Below are positions 47,478 through 56,083 of a stretch of 64,000 bases of DNA, piece by piece. The notes below the pieces were generated by a model, which did no database searches, had not been told where the DNA came from, and saw nothing but the letters and a program-made list of their open reading frames with translations. Position 1 is the stretch's first letter; every line of letters begins with the position of its first letter. Origin of the DNA: Streptococcus mitis (GTDB taxonomy: Bacteria; Bacillota; Bacilli; Lactobacillales; Streptococcaceae); NCBI RefSeq assembly GCF_000722765.2, contig NZ_CP028415.1:1432501-1496500 (forward strand), in the 5' to 3' direction. The translations under genes were made by a program, and so were the position numbers.

Positions 47478-48698
47478 TTATATAAACATATCCTGCAAGA
47501 GTTTCTTTTTCAAAGCCTCAAGCTGAGTAATTTTTTCTTGATGAGAGTTGATGAGGTTATCGAGGTTAGAGAAATAGGTACCGATAGCTTGTTGTTCAGG
47601 AAGAGATGGCATAGATATTGAAATATTCTCTAAGTATGTGTAATAAAGATTCGCTACACTTCCACCTTCAACTCGTTTGGCAAACTCTTTTTTCATTTTT
47701 GCATTAAAATAATATGCGATAAACAACGGATTTTTAGGTGTATTATATACGGAAATCATTTCACCAATTGCAACATCTTTCAGTGACAACCAACTACAAT
47801 TGGCAAAATCTAATGGATTTTCACCAACCCGAGGTACTAATACCTCATTACCAGAACTCAATTTCAAATTTTCTTTAGGAATTGATGTGTACGAGTATAT
47901 TTTATCTATTTTTGTGGAGAATTTTGTATACAACTCGCCATAACGTACACACGGTGTTGTTGCCTTATCAGCCACCGACCATTTCGGGGCACTTTTTCCA
48001 TAATAGAAAGAGCCAAACTCTCCAATTGTCCCTTTCTCCCACTCACCTTCAAATCCATCTAAACGAATCTCAGGAACTGTCTGTCCAACTTTAGGAAACA
48101 TCTTGGAAAGCATTGTTGCCTTGAGAGATTGGTAGTTGGCGAGATTATCCTTGTAACTTGCTAGAAGGTCGTCGAGAGTGCTGAAGAGGGAGCCAATGGC
48201 GGATTGTTCAGCTAGAATAGGAACTGAAGTTTTTATAGAGTAAAAATCGCTATGATTTAAATCAGGTATGGTTGAGTTTCCTGCTCTAATTATGATTTCT
48301 TTTTGAATATTATTTGATGTTAACAGATAATATAAAAACATTTTAGAGGTTTCAAACTTATCATAATCAACCTTAAAAAAATTGTTATGAAATGCACCAG
48401 AAATATTTGTAATCACTTTTCCTGTATTTCCAGTTCTAGTCATTAAAATATCATCTACAGTGCAAATAACATTCTCAGATGGAGATTCAATATAATATTT
48501 CTTTGTAGAATTAGGATTTAAAAATTCATTTGTAATATAAAAATATCTATGTTTTCCAGCTTCTAAAAATCTACTAGAAATTGCAATTTGTAGACCTTGA
48601 GATAATTTTGTAAAGTTTTTAAATCTCTTTTTATCCCATTCTTCCTTAAAATAATCGAACCTAATTTCAGGCACATTATCATTTTCTTTTAATTTCAT
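47478..48698 (-). CDS. hsdS: Type I restriction-modification specificity subunit
   Basis: A 406-aa protein with two target-recognition domains and two conserved helical spacers. The repeated pattern is VPEIRFDYFKEEW / VPEIRLDGFEGEW at the start of each half, and PxLxEQxAIGxxFSxLDxL at the end of each half. It determines the methylation site. The ATG at 48698 sits 6 bases after GGGAG; a GTG at 48710 is rejected because it overlaps this SD. No second hsdS, recombinase or inverted TRD cassette is nearby, so shuffling is not evident. Confidence 0.93.
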   Translation of the reverse strand: MKLKENDNVPEIRFDYFKEEWDKKRFKNFTKLSQGLQIAISSRFLEAGKHRYFYITNEFLNPNSTKKYYIESPSENVICTVDDILMTRTGNTGKVITNISGAFHNNFFKVDYDKFETSKMFLYYLLTSNNIQKEIIIRAGNSTIPDLNHSDFYSIKTSVPILAEQSAIGSLFSTLDDLLASYKDNLANYQSLKATMLSKMFPKVGQTVPEIRLDGFEGEWEKGTIGEFGSFYYGKSAPKWSVADKATTPCVRYGELYTKFSTKIDKIYSYTSIPKENLKLSSGNEVLVPRVGENPLDFANCSWLSLKDVAIGEMISVYNTPKNPLFIAYYFNAKMKKEFAKRVEGGSVANLYYTYLENISISMPSLPEQQAIGTYFSNLDNLINSHQEKITQLEALKKKLLQDMFI

Positions 48699-48717
48699 CC
48701 GTACTCCCACACTTTAT

Positions 48718-48816
48718 TTAACAGCCAGTATCAAATTTCCAATAGTGTTTAAAGTGCTCTTCATAGTGATTGTCTTTAAAAATCTGATAAAAAAGATCTC
48801 TCATTTCATCTTTCAT
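48718..48816 (-). CDS. 32-aa ORF coupled to the DUF4393 gene
   Basis: The reading frame MKDEMRDLFYQIFKDNHYEE... ending WKFDTGC starts at an ATG that overlaps the TGA of the upstream gene (ATGA). The peptide is acidic and aromatic, with no signal peptide or known motif. Overlapping stop and start codons are typical of translational coupling. It may be a genuine small protein of the island or the end of a lost gene; the composition matches the AT-rich cargo. Confidence 0.45.
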   Translation of the reverse strand: MKDEMRDLFYQIFKDNHYEEHFKHYWKFDTGC

Positions 48817-49604
48817 AATTCACAAACACATATTTTATAAAAAGTTTCCGAAAGAGCATTTAATTTTATATATTTTTTTCTTTCCTTAACTTTATGATCA
48901 AGCAACTCTTGTATCTTTATTTGACAATTCAATTTTTGAAATATTATATCATACGCTGAGGACGAGCGCACTAAACTATAATTTAAATCATCATTATAGT
49001 TATAACCATCAGGAATTTCAATCAAGCCTAACCTAACCAAATTTGCTAATGAAACTAAAACAACTTCATACTCTCTATCCATCCATGTAATATTTTCGAT
49101 TGTAGTAACTTCAGAAATTTCATCACTATCAGTAATATATAAGTCAATAATAGGTTTAATTGGCCTCTCCATTATTTCTTTAAAAACAATCGCATCTATA
49201 GGACTTAGTTGTTTTATTATCTCAACAAACGAAGGATGCACTTTATCCTTCATCCCTAATACCATTGCTTTTGATAATAAATTTGCATATAAATTCCTAA
49301 GTTCCTCACTATCCATTGAATATGAGAGTGCAATAATTGCTGGTATCGCGACATGCGGTTCTGGACTAACCAACTCCTCTGGCTTAACATGCTTTAATCG
49401 TTCTGCCAGAAGTATTTTAGTTTTTTCAATGTTATATTCTTTATTCAGCAACCATATATCTAAAGGCTGAAAAAGAGCATTAATCAATTTAAGAGGTCTT
49501 GCAATAAATTGACCTATTTCCCTTATAGCCGGTTTGGCACCATCATCATAAATATTCGGAATCACTTCCTTACCGATTTTAATAAAATCTTCTTCGTCAA
49601 GCAT
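48813..49604 (-). CDS. DUF4393 (Abi-alpha-like) protein
   Basis: A 263-aa protein with the DUF4393/Abi_alpha pattern: an N-terminal helix pair GQFIARPLKLINALFQPL, then PHVAIPAIIALSYSMDSEELRNLYANLLSKAM and HPSFVEIIKQLSPIDAIVFKEI. The family was named for an abortive-infection protein; mechanism is not known. It has no signal peptide and may be membrane-associated through the N-terminal helices. It is AT-rich and lies between the Panacea antitoxin and hsdS. Confidence 0.7.
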   Translation of the reverse strand: MLDEEDFIKIGKEVIPNIYDDGAKPAIREIGQFIARPLKLINALFQPLDIWLLNKEYNIEKTKILLAERLKHVKPEELVSPEPHVAIPAIIALSYSMDSEELRNLYANLLSKAMVLGMKDKVHPSFVEIIKQLSPIDAIVFKEIMERPIKPIIDLYITDSDEISEVTTIENITWMDREYEVVLVSLANLVRLGLIEIPDGYNYNDDLNYSLVRSSSAYDIIFQKLNCQIKIQELLDHKVKERKKYIKLNALSETFYKICVCEL

Positions 49605-49639
49605 TTGATACCTCTACAATAAAAATCAACAAATAAAAT

Positions 49640-50638
49640 TTACAAAGAACTTATCGCTTTATACTTCTCAAAACTATACCGAGAAATTTCCTCAACTCCC
49701 AGCATCTGATATTTGTCTTTTACTTTCATAAAGTAAGAACCAATTAATTCTTTTGGAATTATTTCATTAGATAGTTCTTCCGCGTTCAAATCTCCTCGCA
49801 TAGCCAACCATGGTTCCTCTTCATGAGTAAATTCTTCTAATACTTTTCCATTAAATATAGCAAAATTCCTCAATACACTATCTATTAAACTACATTCAAA
49901 AAATGTAAGGCTACCTCCAATATCACTCTTTATATTCAATTGAATGGGATTATATCCAAAAGATTGATATTTAAAATAAACATCTCTATATACAGGACCA
50001 TGTACCCAAGCCTCGCAATCACTAGAAAAAATATAATCCTTCTTAAAAGCAAAATAAAATCCTTGTACATAGTATAAAAGTTTTTGTAAAGCTAACGGTG
50101 TAATCTCATTATTTTTTGATAATAAATAATGTATAACTTGAGTAAGTTTATCATCATTTTCATTATTTAAAACTTCATCAACCTTTTCTACACTCTTATT
50201 AAATGCTACATCTGTAATATTATCTTTATTTGTTACCAAAATTTCTTTAAAAATATCGGGGTTTTTTAATATTTCTTTCAATTTATCAGAATAAGCAGGT
50301 TTTGGAATATCACCATTTAAATATCTTTGAATAGTATTAATCCCCCATCCCAAAAGCTGAGCTAATGGTTTAGCTCCAATACTATATTTTTCAGTAATAT
50401 TTATTATATCCTCATTTGAGATAATACCATTCTCACGCCTAAAAGCTTCATAGATAGCTTGTTTGTTATGTTCGTTAATTTCTTCAACATAAATAGGTTT
50501 ATTACAATTAACACAATATGCAGTCTTACCTGAAAAAGTATATTTTTTCCCTTTTAATGACCGTGTTAATTCTTCGACAACTACTTTATAATTTACAGAC
50601 TCTAAACAATTTTCGCATAATATTTTTTTATTATTCAT
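49640..50638 (-). CDS. Antitoxin with MqsA-like zinc finger, HTH and Panacea (DUF4065) domain
   Basis: A 332-aa protein from the ATG at 50638 (SD AAAGGAG); a TTG at 50656 would overlap that SD and is rejected. A zinc finger with CENC (8-11) and CVNC (42-45) resembles the YgiT/MqsA N-terminus. An XRE-like HTH lies at about 80-112 (GAKPLAQLLGWGINTIQRYL). A Panacea/SocA-like DUF4065 domain covers about 165-300 (PLALQKLLYYVQGFYFAF, WVHGPVYRDVYFKYQSFG). In MqsA the zinc finger binds the MqsR toxin and the HTH binds DNA. Panacea domains neutralise many unrelated toxins. Combining both in one protein beside an MqsR-like gene suggests a hybrid antitoxin. Confidence 0.82.
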   Translation of the reverse strand: MNNKKILCENCLESVNYKVVVEELTRSLKGKKYTFSGKTAYCVNCNKPIYVEEINEHNKQAIYEAFRRENGIISNEDIINITEKYSIGAKPLAQLLGWGINTIQRYLNGDIPKPAYSDKLKEILKNPDIFKEILVTNKDNITDVAFNKSVEKVDEVLNNENDDKLTQVIHYLLSKNNEITPLALQKLLYYVQGFYFAFKKDYIFSSDCEAWVHGPVYRDVYFKYQSFGYNPIQLNIKSDIGGSLTFFECSLIDSVLRNFAIFNGKVLEEFTHEEEPWLAMRGDLNAEELSNEIIPKELIGSYFMKVKDKYQMLGVEEISRYSFEKYKAISSL

Positions 50639-50686
50639 TATTAGCGCTCCTTTCAAGAGAGAGGCCTTCTCTAAAAGAGAGAAAAT

Positions 50687-51085
50687 TTATTTAAATTGAT
50701 AATTCAATACTTTTGATTCATCTGGCCTATGAAAAGATACAACGACTAAAAAAGGTTGATGTCTATTATCGTCTTTAATTATTAGTTTAACGTACACAAC
50801 AACCTGCAAGACATCACCAAATAAATCACTTAAAGAAAATTCCGGGGCAAACAGATAATAATCTTCATGATTCCGTGAAATATCGTACGGATGTAAGCAT
50901 TCACAAAAATCACTATACTCGATTTGCATTAACAACTCACAAATTTTTTCATCATTCAAATCAAATTCAAATATGAATTCCTCATTCTTTTCACGGTTTT
51001 CTCCAGTTGAAATCCTATATCTTTTACACTGAATTAATTTTTTAATTTCTTTTAATAAATTTTCAATTTCTAATTGACTATACAT
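50687..51085 (-). CDS. MqsR-like toxin candidate
   Basis: A 132-aa protein, longer than classical MqsR (about 98 aa). The core FEFDLNDEKICELLMQI, YSDFCECLHPYD and the C-terminal strands VYVKLIIKDD...LVVVSFHRP match the MqsR layout of helix, aspartate-phenylalanine turn and paired strands ending in SF. MqsR is a RelE-fold mRNA interferase that mainly cuts GCU. It precedes the Panacea antitoxin by 48 bp. Recognition is by eye; a different RelE-fold toxin is the alternative. Confidence 0.65.
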   Translation of the reverse strand: MYSQLEIENLLKEIKKLIQCKRYRISTGENREKNEEFIFEFDLNDEKICELLMQIEYSDFCECLHPYDISRNHEDYYLFAPEFSLSDLFGDVLQVVVYVKLIIKDDNRHQPFLVVVSFHRPDESKVLNYQFK

Positions 51086-51094
51086 TAAAAATAT

Positions 51095-51118
51095 TTAACC
51101 TTTCTGTTCAATTTTCAT
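51095..51118 (-). CDS. Seven-codon upstream ORF before the toxin gene
   Basis: ATG AAA ATT GAA CAG AAA GGT TAA is preceded by the strongest SD of the island (AAGGAGGGG, 51132-51124) at optimal spacing. It ends 9 bases before the toxin ATG, which has only a weak SD (AGAAAGG). Ribosome loading here could control or couple toxin translation. Confidence 0.45.
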   Translation of the reverse strand: MKIEQKG

Positions 51119-51144
51119 TTAGTCCCCTCCTTATATCCACAACA

Positions 51145-51172
51145 ATAGTACCATTTTTAAAAAATAAGTCAA
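51145..51172 (-). promoter_or_regulatory. Promoter of the toxin-antitoxin genes
   Basis: TTGACT (51167-51172) and TACTAT (51145-51150) are separated by 16 bp. The -35 box lies in the T-run of the hsdR terminator, so hsdR transcripts end exactly where the toxin promoter begins. Confidence 0.55.
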
Positions 51173-51203
51173 AAAAAGCACTATTTTTTAAAAAAATAGT
51201 GCT
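51170..51203 (-). terminator. Terminator of hsdR
   Basis: A perfect 13-bp inverted repeat (AGCACTATTTTTT with AAAAAATAGTGCT around one base, 51177-51203) is followed by seven T on the minus strand, 48 bp after the hsdR stop. It could also serve as an operator for the adjacent HTH antitoxin. Confidence 0.8.
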
Positions 51204-51250
51204 AAAATATAAAACATTCAAAAACAATATAGTTTTCTTCCCGGCTTCCT

Positions 51251-54241
51251 TTATCTCCCAATCCTCAATGGCTCAATGACTTCCTCTACTAGCTGGGTAT
51301 AGGCTTCCTTGATTTGTTTTTTATAGAGAAGAGGATTGAGGGCATCTGCCACTTCTATCTTATAGTCCTGATAGCGCTGGCTCTTGGTCAGCTGGCTCTC
51401 TCCCAGTTGTTTTTTAGCTCCCTTACGGTAGTGCTCGACATAGTAACGGAGTTCATCCTCTCCGACATACCAACGTTTTCTAAAGACTTGGATATGTTGC
51501 TGGATGACCGCCTCGATCATCTGATCCAAGATATTGGCGATAGACTGACCACGATAGCTTTCTGGATGTTCTTGTACCTCACTCCAAAGTTCCGTGATGA
51601 TCTGGGCAAGATTTGGATTGGTCTTCTCAAGGCTCTGAATATAGTTATCCACTGCTTCCTTATCTTGGGCGCTTAGGTTCTTTTCTTGACTTCGACCTTG
51701 TTCAATCAGACTTTGGATCAAGGTTAGGATATAGGCATAGTTGATTTCGTCCACTTGAATAGACTCTAGTTCATAGTGAATATCAAGGGGCTCTCCATCG
51801 TCATCATCCTCTATTCGGCTTTTTAATTCTGCAAGGACATTGCGATAAAGACCCAGATACCTTTCCAACTTTTCTTCATCAAGTCCTGTCTGACTGTAAA
51901 CTTCTTCCTCATCATACTCTTTATACACTCGAATAGAGGCTAGGTATTTATCAAGGGCTTGATAGGTTTTAGCTAGTTTCCTCAGCTCAGGTGTAGAGAT
52001 TTGCTCGATTTGGAGTCCTTCCTCAGGATCATCGGTGATGAGATTTTGGAAATCACTGCAACTCCGTAAAAAGTTCCTCTTTTCCTCTTCCCAGCTTGGT
52101 GCTAGGACCTCATTTTCTCCGCCATTAGAGTAGAGCTTAAGGGCATTGTCGACGGCTTCCTTAAAGGCTTGAGGACGCTGGAAGGTGATGATATGGCCGA
52201 AGTGCTTCTTGTCATCAAAGATTCGATTGGTCCGGCTGAAGGCCTGGATCAAGTCCTGTGGGCGCATAGGCTTGCGATCGATAAAGAGTGTAGAAAGACA
52301 CGGTGCATCAAAGCCTGTCAAGAGACGATCGACCACGATGACCAGATCCAACTGCTCATTGCGATAGAGGTACTTGTCCTGCTTTCTAGCAAGGCGATTA
52401 TTGACATCGCTATTAAAGCCCCGCAGATCCGCTAGGCTAAAATGCGTGCCAAACTCTTGGTTGTAGTCCTCCATGACCTGCTTCATGTGGTCTTGGTAGC
52501 CGATGGATTCTTCCTCATTTTCAGACACCGAGTAAGTGATGGTAAACTTTGGAAAATCTGGCAAATGGCGTTTGACCCGCTCGGAGACCTTGACCCGCTC
52601 CTTGCCAGCGAGTATGCTCTTGAGCAGATTATAATAAGCCTGTGCTCGTGGGATGGACTTGACTGTCAAGATAGCCTCATAGCTCTTTCCGACCCCTTTA
52701 GGGATATTGAGCTGTTGCTGACTCTTATTGAGGATGGCATCTAGAACCTCTAGCATGTGCTCCTTGTCCTCATAGGCCTGGTCTGGAATCTCTTCTTCTA
52801 GGAGATCTGAGATGATGGTATTGCGGTAGTCGACCTTAAAGCCCAGAACCGCTCCATCATGAATGGCTTCCTTGACCGTGTACTCATGGAGACGGTCACC
52901 GTACTGTTGCTGGGTGGTTTGGGCAAGGTCTCCCACCTGCTGGCGTTTATTTTCCTTAAAGATGGGTGTGCCTGTAAATCCATACCAGAGGGACTGAGGG
53001 AAAAAGGATTTAATGTCTTTTTGTGTTTGTGGAGTCACGGCACGGTGGCATTCATCCACGACAAAGGCCACTCGGAGACCCTTGATTTTGTCCGCATCTC
53101 TTTGGTAAATTCCTTGTTCAAACTTGCGCATCATGGTGGTGATTTTCTGGATAGTGGTCACCACCACACGCTTATCATTACTTCCTAAACGCTTGACCAA
53201 ATCATGGGTATTATCTGTCTCATCGATATCAATGACATCATTGGTCGCATAGGAGAGAAATGATGAGGTAGTCTGTTGGTCCAAGTCCCTGCGGTCAACG
53301 ACAAAAATTGTTTTTTGGATAGAAGGAATCTGAAGGAGATTCCTCGCTACCTTATAGGAAGTCAGAGTCTTTCCTGAACCTGTCGTATGCCAGACATAGC
53401 CTGATGCTTGCTGGCGAGAGGCTTCTTGAACTGCTTCGATTGCGTGGATCTGATAGGGGCGCAAGAGGATGAGAGATTTCTTGCTATCATCAATAACAGA
53501 ATACTGCATGACCATCTGATGGGCACGAGGGATAGAAAGGACTTCGTGGGCAAAGCTAGTCAGATTTGTCACAGGATGATTGTTCTTATCCACCCACTTG
53601 GTTAGAAATTGCTTGTTAAGTTTATTTTCACGAGCTGCAGCGATATAGCGAGTATCAACCTTGTTGGTCACAACAAACATCTGCAAGCTAGAGTAGATAC
53701 CACGGAATTTCCCTTCACGGTCATATTTTTTTATCTGATGAAAAGCATCGATAAATGCTGCTTGGGAGCTCTTGAGCTCGATTTGAATCATAGGTAAGCC
53801 GTTGATGAGGAGAGTAACATCCAGTCTACGGTCTTGATCCAGAGGATTTACTTTTTCTCGTTGGACTTGATTGACAACTTCATAGCTAGACTTTCCAGCT
53901 GCGATATTGTCTCGCCAGATAACGGATAATCGGATGGTTCCTAGGCTTGCATCCTCTCTTTGAACCTCGACTTTGGCAATGCCGTTTTCACCGACCAACC
54001 ACTTGGCAGCATCGTAGTAGCTGATAAAGTTGAGTTGGTTTTTTATCTGGCGTTTTTCCTGCTCTGTCAAAGGATGGTCTGCTAGTAGGGCTACGTTGTT
54101 TTGGGCTAGTTTCTCAAAGAAGTTCTCCCATAGTTGTTCTTCTGTTTTTAGGTCTTCTCGATAAGTCCATTGACTTTCCCCAGTTACCAGTTGGTTAATC
54201 AGTTGTTTTTCTATTTCCAGTTCTGGTTTTACCTGCATCAT
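51251..54241 (-). CDS. hsdR: Type I restriction enzyme helicase-nuclease subunit
   Basis: A 996-aa protein. An N-terminal PD-(D/E)xK nuclease ([20 protein letters not shown] at about 139-158), then the SF2 motor: Walker [10 protein letters not shown] (about 286-294), DECH box VVDECHRAV and GFTGTP. A C-terminal helical domain binds HsdM. It translocates and cuts unmethylated DNA. All motifs are intact, so the system appears functional. Base composition is close to the chromosome average, unlike the cargo genes that follow. SD AAGGAG; extended -10 box at 54274-54282. Confidence 0.95.
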   Translation of the reverse strand: MMQVKPELEIEKQLINQLVTGESQWTYREDLKTEEQLWENFFEKLAQNNVALLADHPLTEQEKRQIKNQLNFISYYDAAKWLVGENGIAKVEVQREDASLGTIRLSVIWRDNIAAGKSSYEVVNQVQREKVNPLDQDRRLDVTLLINGLPMIQIELKSSQAAFIDAFHQIKKYDREGKFRGIYSSLQMFVVTNKVDTRYIAAARENKLNKQFLTKWVDKNNHPVTNLTSFAHEVLSIPRAHQMVMQYSVIDDSKKSLILLRPYQIHAIEAVQEASRQQASGYVWHTTGSGKTLTSYKVARNLLQIPSIQKTIFVVDRRDLDQQTTSSFLSYATNDVIDIDETDNTHDLVKRLGSNDKRVVVTTIQKITTMMRKFEQGIYQRDADKIKGLRVAFVVDECHRAVTPQTQKDIKSFFPQSLWYGFTGTPIFKENKRQQVGDLAQTTQQQYGDRLHEYTVKEAIHDGAVLGFKVDYRNTIISDLLEEEIPDQAYEDKEHMLEVLDAILNKSQQQLNIPKGVGKSYEAILTVKSIPRAQAYYNLLKSILAGKERVKVSERVKRHLPDFPKFTITYSVSENEEESIGYQDHMKQVMEDYNQEFGTHFSLADLRGFNSDVNNRLARKQDKYLYRNEQLDLVIVVDRLLTGFDAPCLSTLFIDRKPMRPQDLIQAFSRTNRIFDDKKHFGHIITFQRPQAFKEAVDNALKLYSNGGENEVLAPSWEEEKRNFLRSCSDFQNLITDDPEEGLQIEQISTPELRKLAKTYQALDKYLASIRVYKEYDEEEVYSQTGLDEEKLERYLGLYRNVLAELKSRIEDDDDGEPLDIHYELESIQVDEINYAYILTLIQSLIEQGRSQEKNLSAQDKEAVDNYIQSLEKTNPNLAQIITELWSEVQEHPESYRGQSIANILDQMIEAVIQQHIQVFRKRWYVGEDELRYYVEHYRKGAKKQLGESQLTKSQRYQDYKIEVADALNPLLYKKQIKEAYTQLVEEVIEPLRIGR

Positions 54242-54273
54242 ACTCTCTCCTTTGCTACATGTCTGCTCCCTTT

Positions 54274-54282
54274 ATTATAGCA
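54274..54282 (-). promoter_or_regulatory. Extended -10 promoter of hsdR
   Basis: TGCTATAAT combines a TG extension with a consensus TATAAT, 33 bp before the hsdR start. No good -35 is visible, as is common for extended -10 promoters. Confidence 0.6.
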
Positions 54283-54387
54283 TGTTTAGGCTCAAAATCC
54301 ATCACTCTTCCCATTGTAAAAACAATCTTCCCCCTTTCTCCTCCAAAATATGGTATAGTAGAGTTATACTATCTATGAGGAGTTTAC

Positions 54388-55005
54388 ATGTCACAGGATA
54401 AACAAATGAAAGCTGTTTCTCCCCTTCTACAGCAAGTTATCAATATCTCATCGATTGTCGGTGGGGTTGGGAGTTTGATTTTCTGTATTTGGGCTTATCA
54501 GTCTGGGATTTTACAGTCTAAGGAAACCCTCTCTGCCTTTATCCAGCAGGCAGGTATCTGGGGGCCACCTCTCTTTATCTTTTTACAGATTTTACAGACG
54601 GTCGTCCCTATCATTCCTGGAGCCTTGACCTCGGTGGCCGGGGTCTTTATTTACGGACACATCATCGGTACGATCTACAACTATATCGGCATCGTGATTG
54701 GCTGTGCCATTATCTTTTATCTGGTGCGTCTCTATGGTGCTGCCTTTGTCCAGTCTGTCGTCAGCAAGCGCACCTATGACAAGTACATCGGCTGGCTGGA
54801 TAAGGGCAATCGTTTTGACCGTTTCTTTATCTTTATGATGATTTGGCCCATTAGTCCAGCTGACTTTCTCTGTATGCTGGCTGCCCTGACCAAGATGAGT
54901 TTCAAGCGCTATATGACCATCATCATTCTGACCAAGCCCTTTACCCTCGTGGTTTATACCTACGGTCTGACCTATATTATTGACTTTTTCTGGCAAATGC
55001 TTTGA
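54388..55005 (+). CDS. TVP38/TMEM64 (VTT-domain) membrane protein
   Basis: A 205-aa protein with about five membrane segments and the VTT/SNARE-associated domain: LQILQTVVPIIPGALTSVAGVFIYG, GIVIGCAIIFYLVRLYG and WPISPADFLCMLAALTKMSFKRY. DedA/TVP38 relatives are lipid scramblases or flippase-like proteins; the function here is unknown. SD GAGGAG. It is divergent from hsdR and marks the island border. Confidence 0.85.
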   Translation: MSQDKQMKAVSPLLQQVINISSIVGGVGSLIFCIWAYQSGILQSKETLSAFIQQAGIWGPPLFIFLQILQTVVPIIPGALTSVAGVFIYGHIIGTIYNYIGIVIGCAIIFYLVRLYGAAFVQSVVSKRTYDKYIGWLDKGNRFDRFFIFMMIWPISPADFLCMLAALTKMSFKRYMTIIILTKPFTLVVYTYGLTYIIDFFWQML

Positions 55006-55012
55006 CACATAA

Positions 55013-55042
55013 AAAATCCGTTTGGTTGCCCAAGCGGATTTT
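55013..55042 (+). terminator. Bidirectional terminator between TVP38 and scrK
   Basis: AAAATCCGTTTGG and CCAAGCGGATTTT pair over 13 bp (one G-T) around TTGC. A and T tracts on both sides allow termination of both convergent genes. Confidence 0.88.
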
Positions 55043-55047
55043 ATGCT

Positions 55048-55935
55048 TTATTTTGAAACTTCTTTTGCAAGAACAAAGTTTCCAAGAGTAGCAGAACCAT
55101 TTCCTGCTACTGCTGGCGTCACGATGTAATCACGCACATCTGGCACTGGTAGGTAACCATTGAGAAGAGATGTAAATTTCTCACGGACACGGTCCAGCAT
55201 GTGTTGTTGAGCCATGACCCCTCCACCAAAGACAATCACATCTGGGCGGAAAGTCACTGTCGCATTAACCGCAGCTTGAGCGATATAGTAGGCTTGGACA
55301 TCCCAAACAGGGTTGTTGAGTTCAATATTTTCCCCACGTACACCTGTACGAGCTTCCAAACTTGGACCAGCTGCATAACCTTCCAGACAGCCTTTGTGGA
55401 ATGGACAAACACCGTTGAATTCTTTTTCAATATCCATTGGGTGTCTAGCAACATAATAATGACCCATCTCAGGGTGACCCACACCACCGATAAACTCACC
55501 ACGTTGGATGACACCTGCACCGATACCTGTACCGATTGTGTAGTAAACCAAGTTTTCGATACGACCACCAGCATTGTTACGGGCAACCACTTCACCATAA
55601 GCAGAGCTGTTTACGTCTGTAGTGAAGTACATTGGCACGTTGAGGGCGCGACGAAGGGCACCAAGTAAGTCCACATTTGCCCAGTTTGGTTTTGGAGTCG
55701 TTGTGATAAAGCCATAAGTTTTTGAGTTTTTATCAATATCAATCGGACCAAATGAACCAACTGCAAGACCAGCAAGGTTGTCAAATTTTGAGAAGAACTC
55801 AATGGTTTTATCGATTGTTTCGATCGGAGTTGTTGTTGGAAATTGTGTTTTTTCTACAACGTTAAAGTTTTCATCACCGACAGCACAGACAAACTTTGTA
55901 CCGCCCGCTTCCAAGCTTCCATATAATTTTGTCAT
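55048..55935 (-). CDS. scrK: Fructokinase (ROK family)
   Basis: A 295-aa sugar kinase. ATP loop EAGGTKFVCA, catalytic region YTIGTGIGAGVIQ, ROK signature GHPEMGHYYVARH and a zinc cluster CPFHKGCLEGYAAGPS. It phosphorylates fructose released by ScrB from sucrose-6-phosphate. It follows scrA but is separated from it by a terminator and has its own extended -10 box (55963-55968, TGCTATAAT). Confidence 0.93.
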   Translation of the reverse strand: MTKLYGSLEAGGTKFVCAVGDENFNVVEKTQFPTTTPIETIDKTIEFFSKFDNLAGLAVGSFGPIDIDKNSKTYGFITTTPKPNWANVDLLGALRRALNVPMYFTTDVNSSAYGEVVARNNAGGRIENLVYYTIGTGIGAGVIQRGEFIGGVGHPEMGHYYVARHPMDIEKEFNGVCPFHKGCLEGYAAGPSLEARTGVRGENIELNNPVWDVQAYYIAQAAVNATVTFRPDVIVFGGGVMAQQHMLDRVREKFTSLLNGYLPVPDVRDYIVTPAVAGNGSATLGNFVLAKEVSK

Positions 55936-55962
55936 GATAAACCTCTTGTTTTTATTTTCTTT

Positions 55963-55968
55963 ATTATA
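55963..55968 (-). promoter_or_regulatory. Extended -10 box of scrK
   Basis: TGCTATAAT lies 28 bp before the scrK start. It allows fructokinase expression independent of scrA. Confidence 0.5.
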
Positions 55969-56034
55969 GCATATTTCGAAAGTCTAAATTTCTCTATTTT
56001 TTAGATTTTCCTCTGTAAATCTTACCATTCAAGC

Positions 56035-56066
56035 AAAAACGAACAAACATGTCATTTGTTCGTTTT
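56035..56066 (-). terminator. Terminator of scrA
   Basis: Minus-strand arms AAAACGAACAAA and TTTGTTCGTTTT form a 12-bp perfect stem with a 7-nt loop and following T residues, 18 bp after scrA. Confidence 0.9.
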
Positions 56067-56083
56067 CATTTTGAGAGGATTAA

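Noticed and set aside
47478..48698. Phase-variable hsdS by TRD shuffling
   Set aside because: Only one hsdS is present, with no inverted partial copies or site-specific recombinase in the window.
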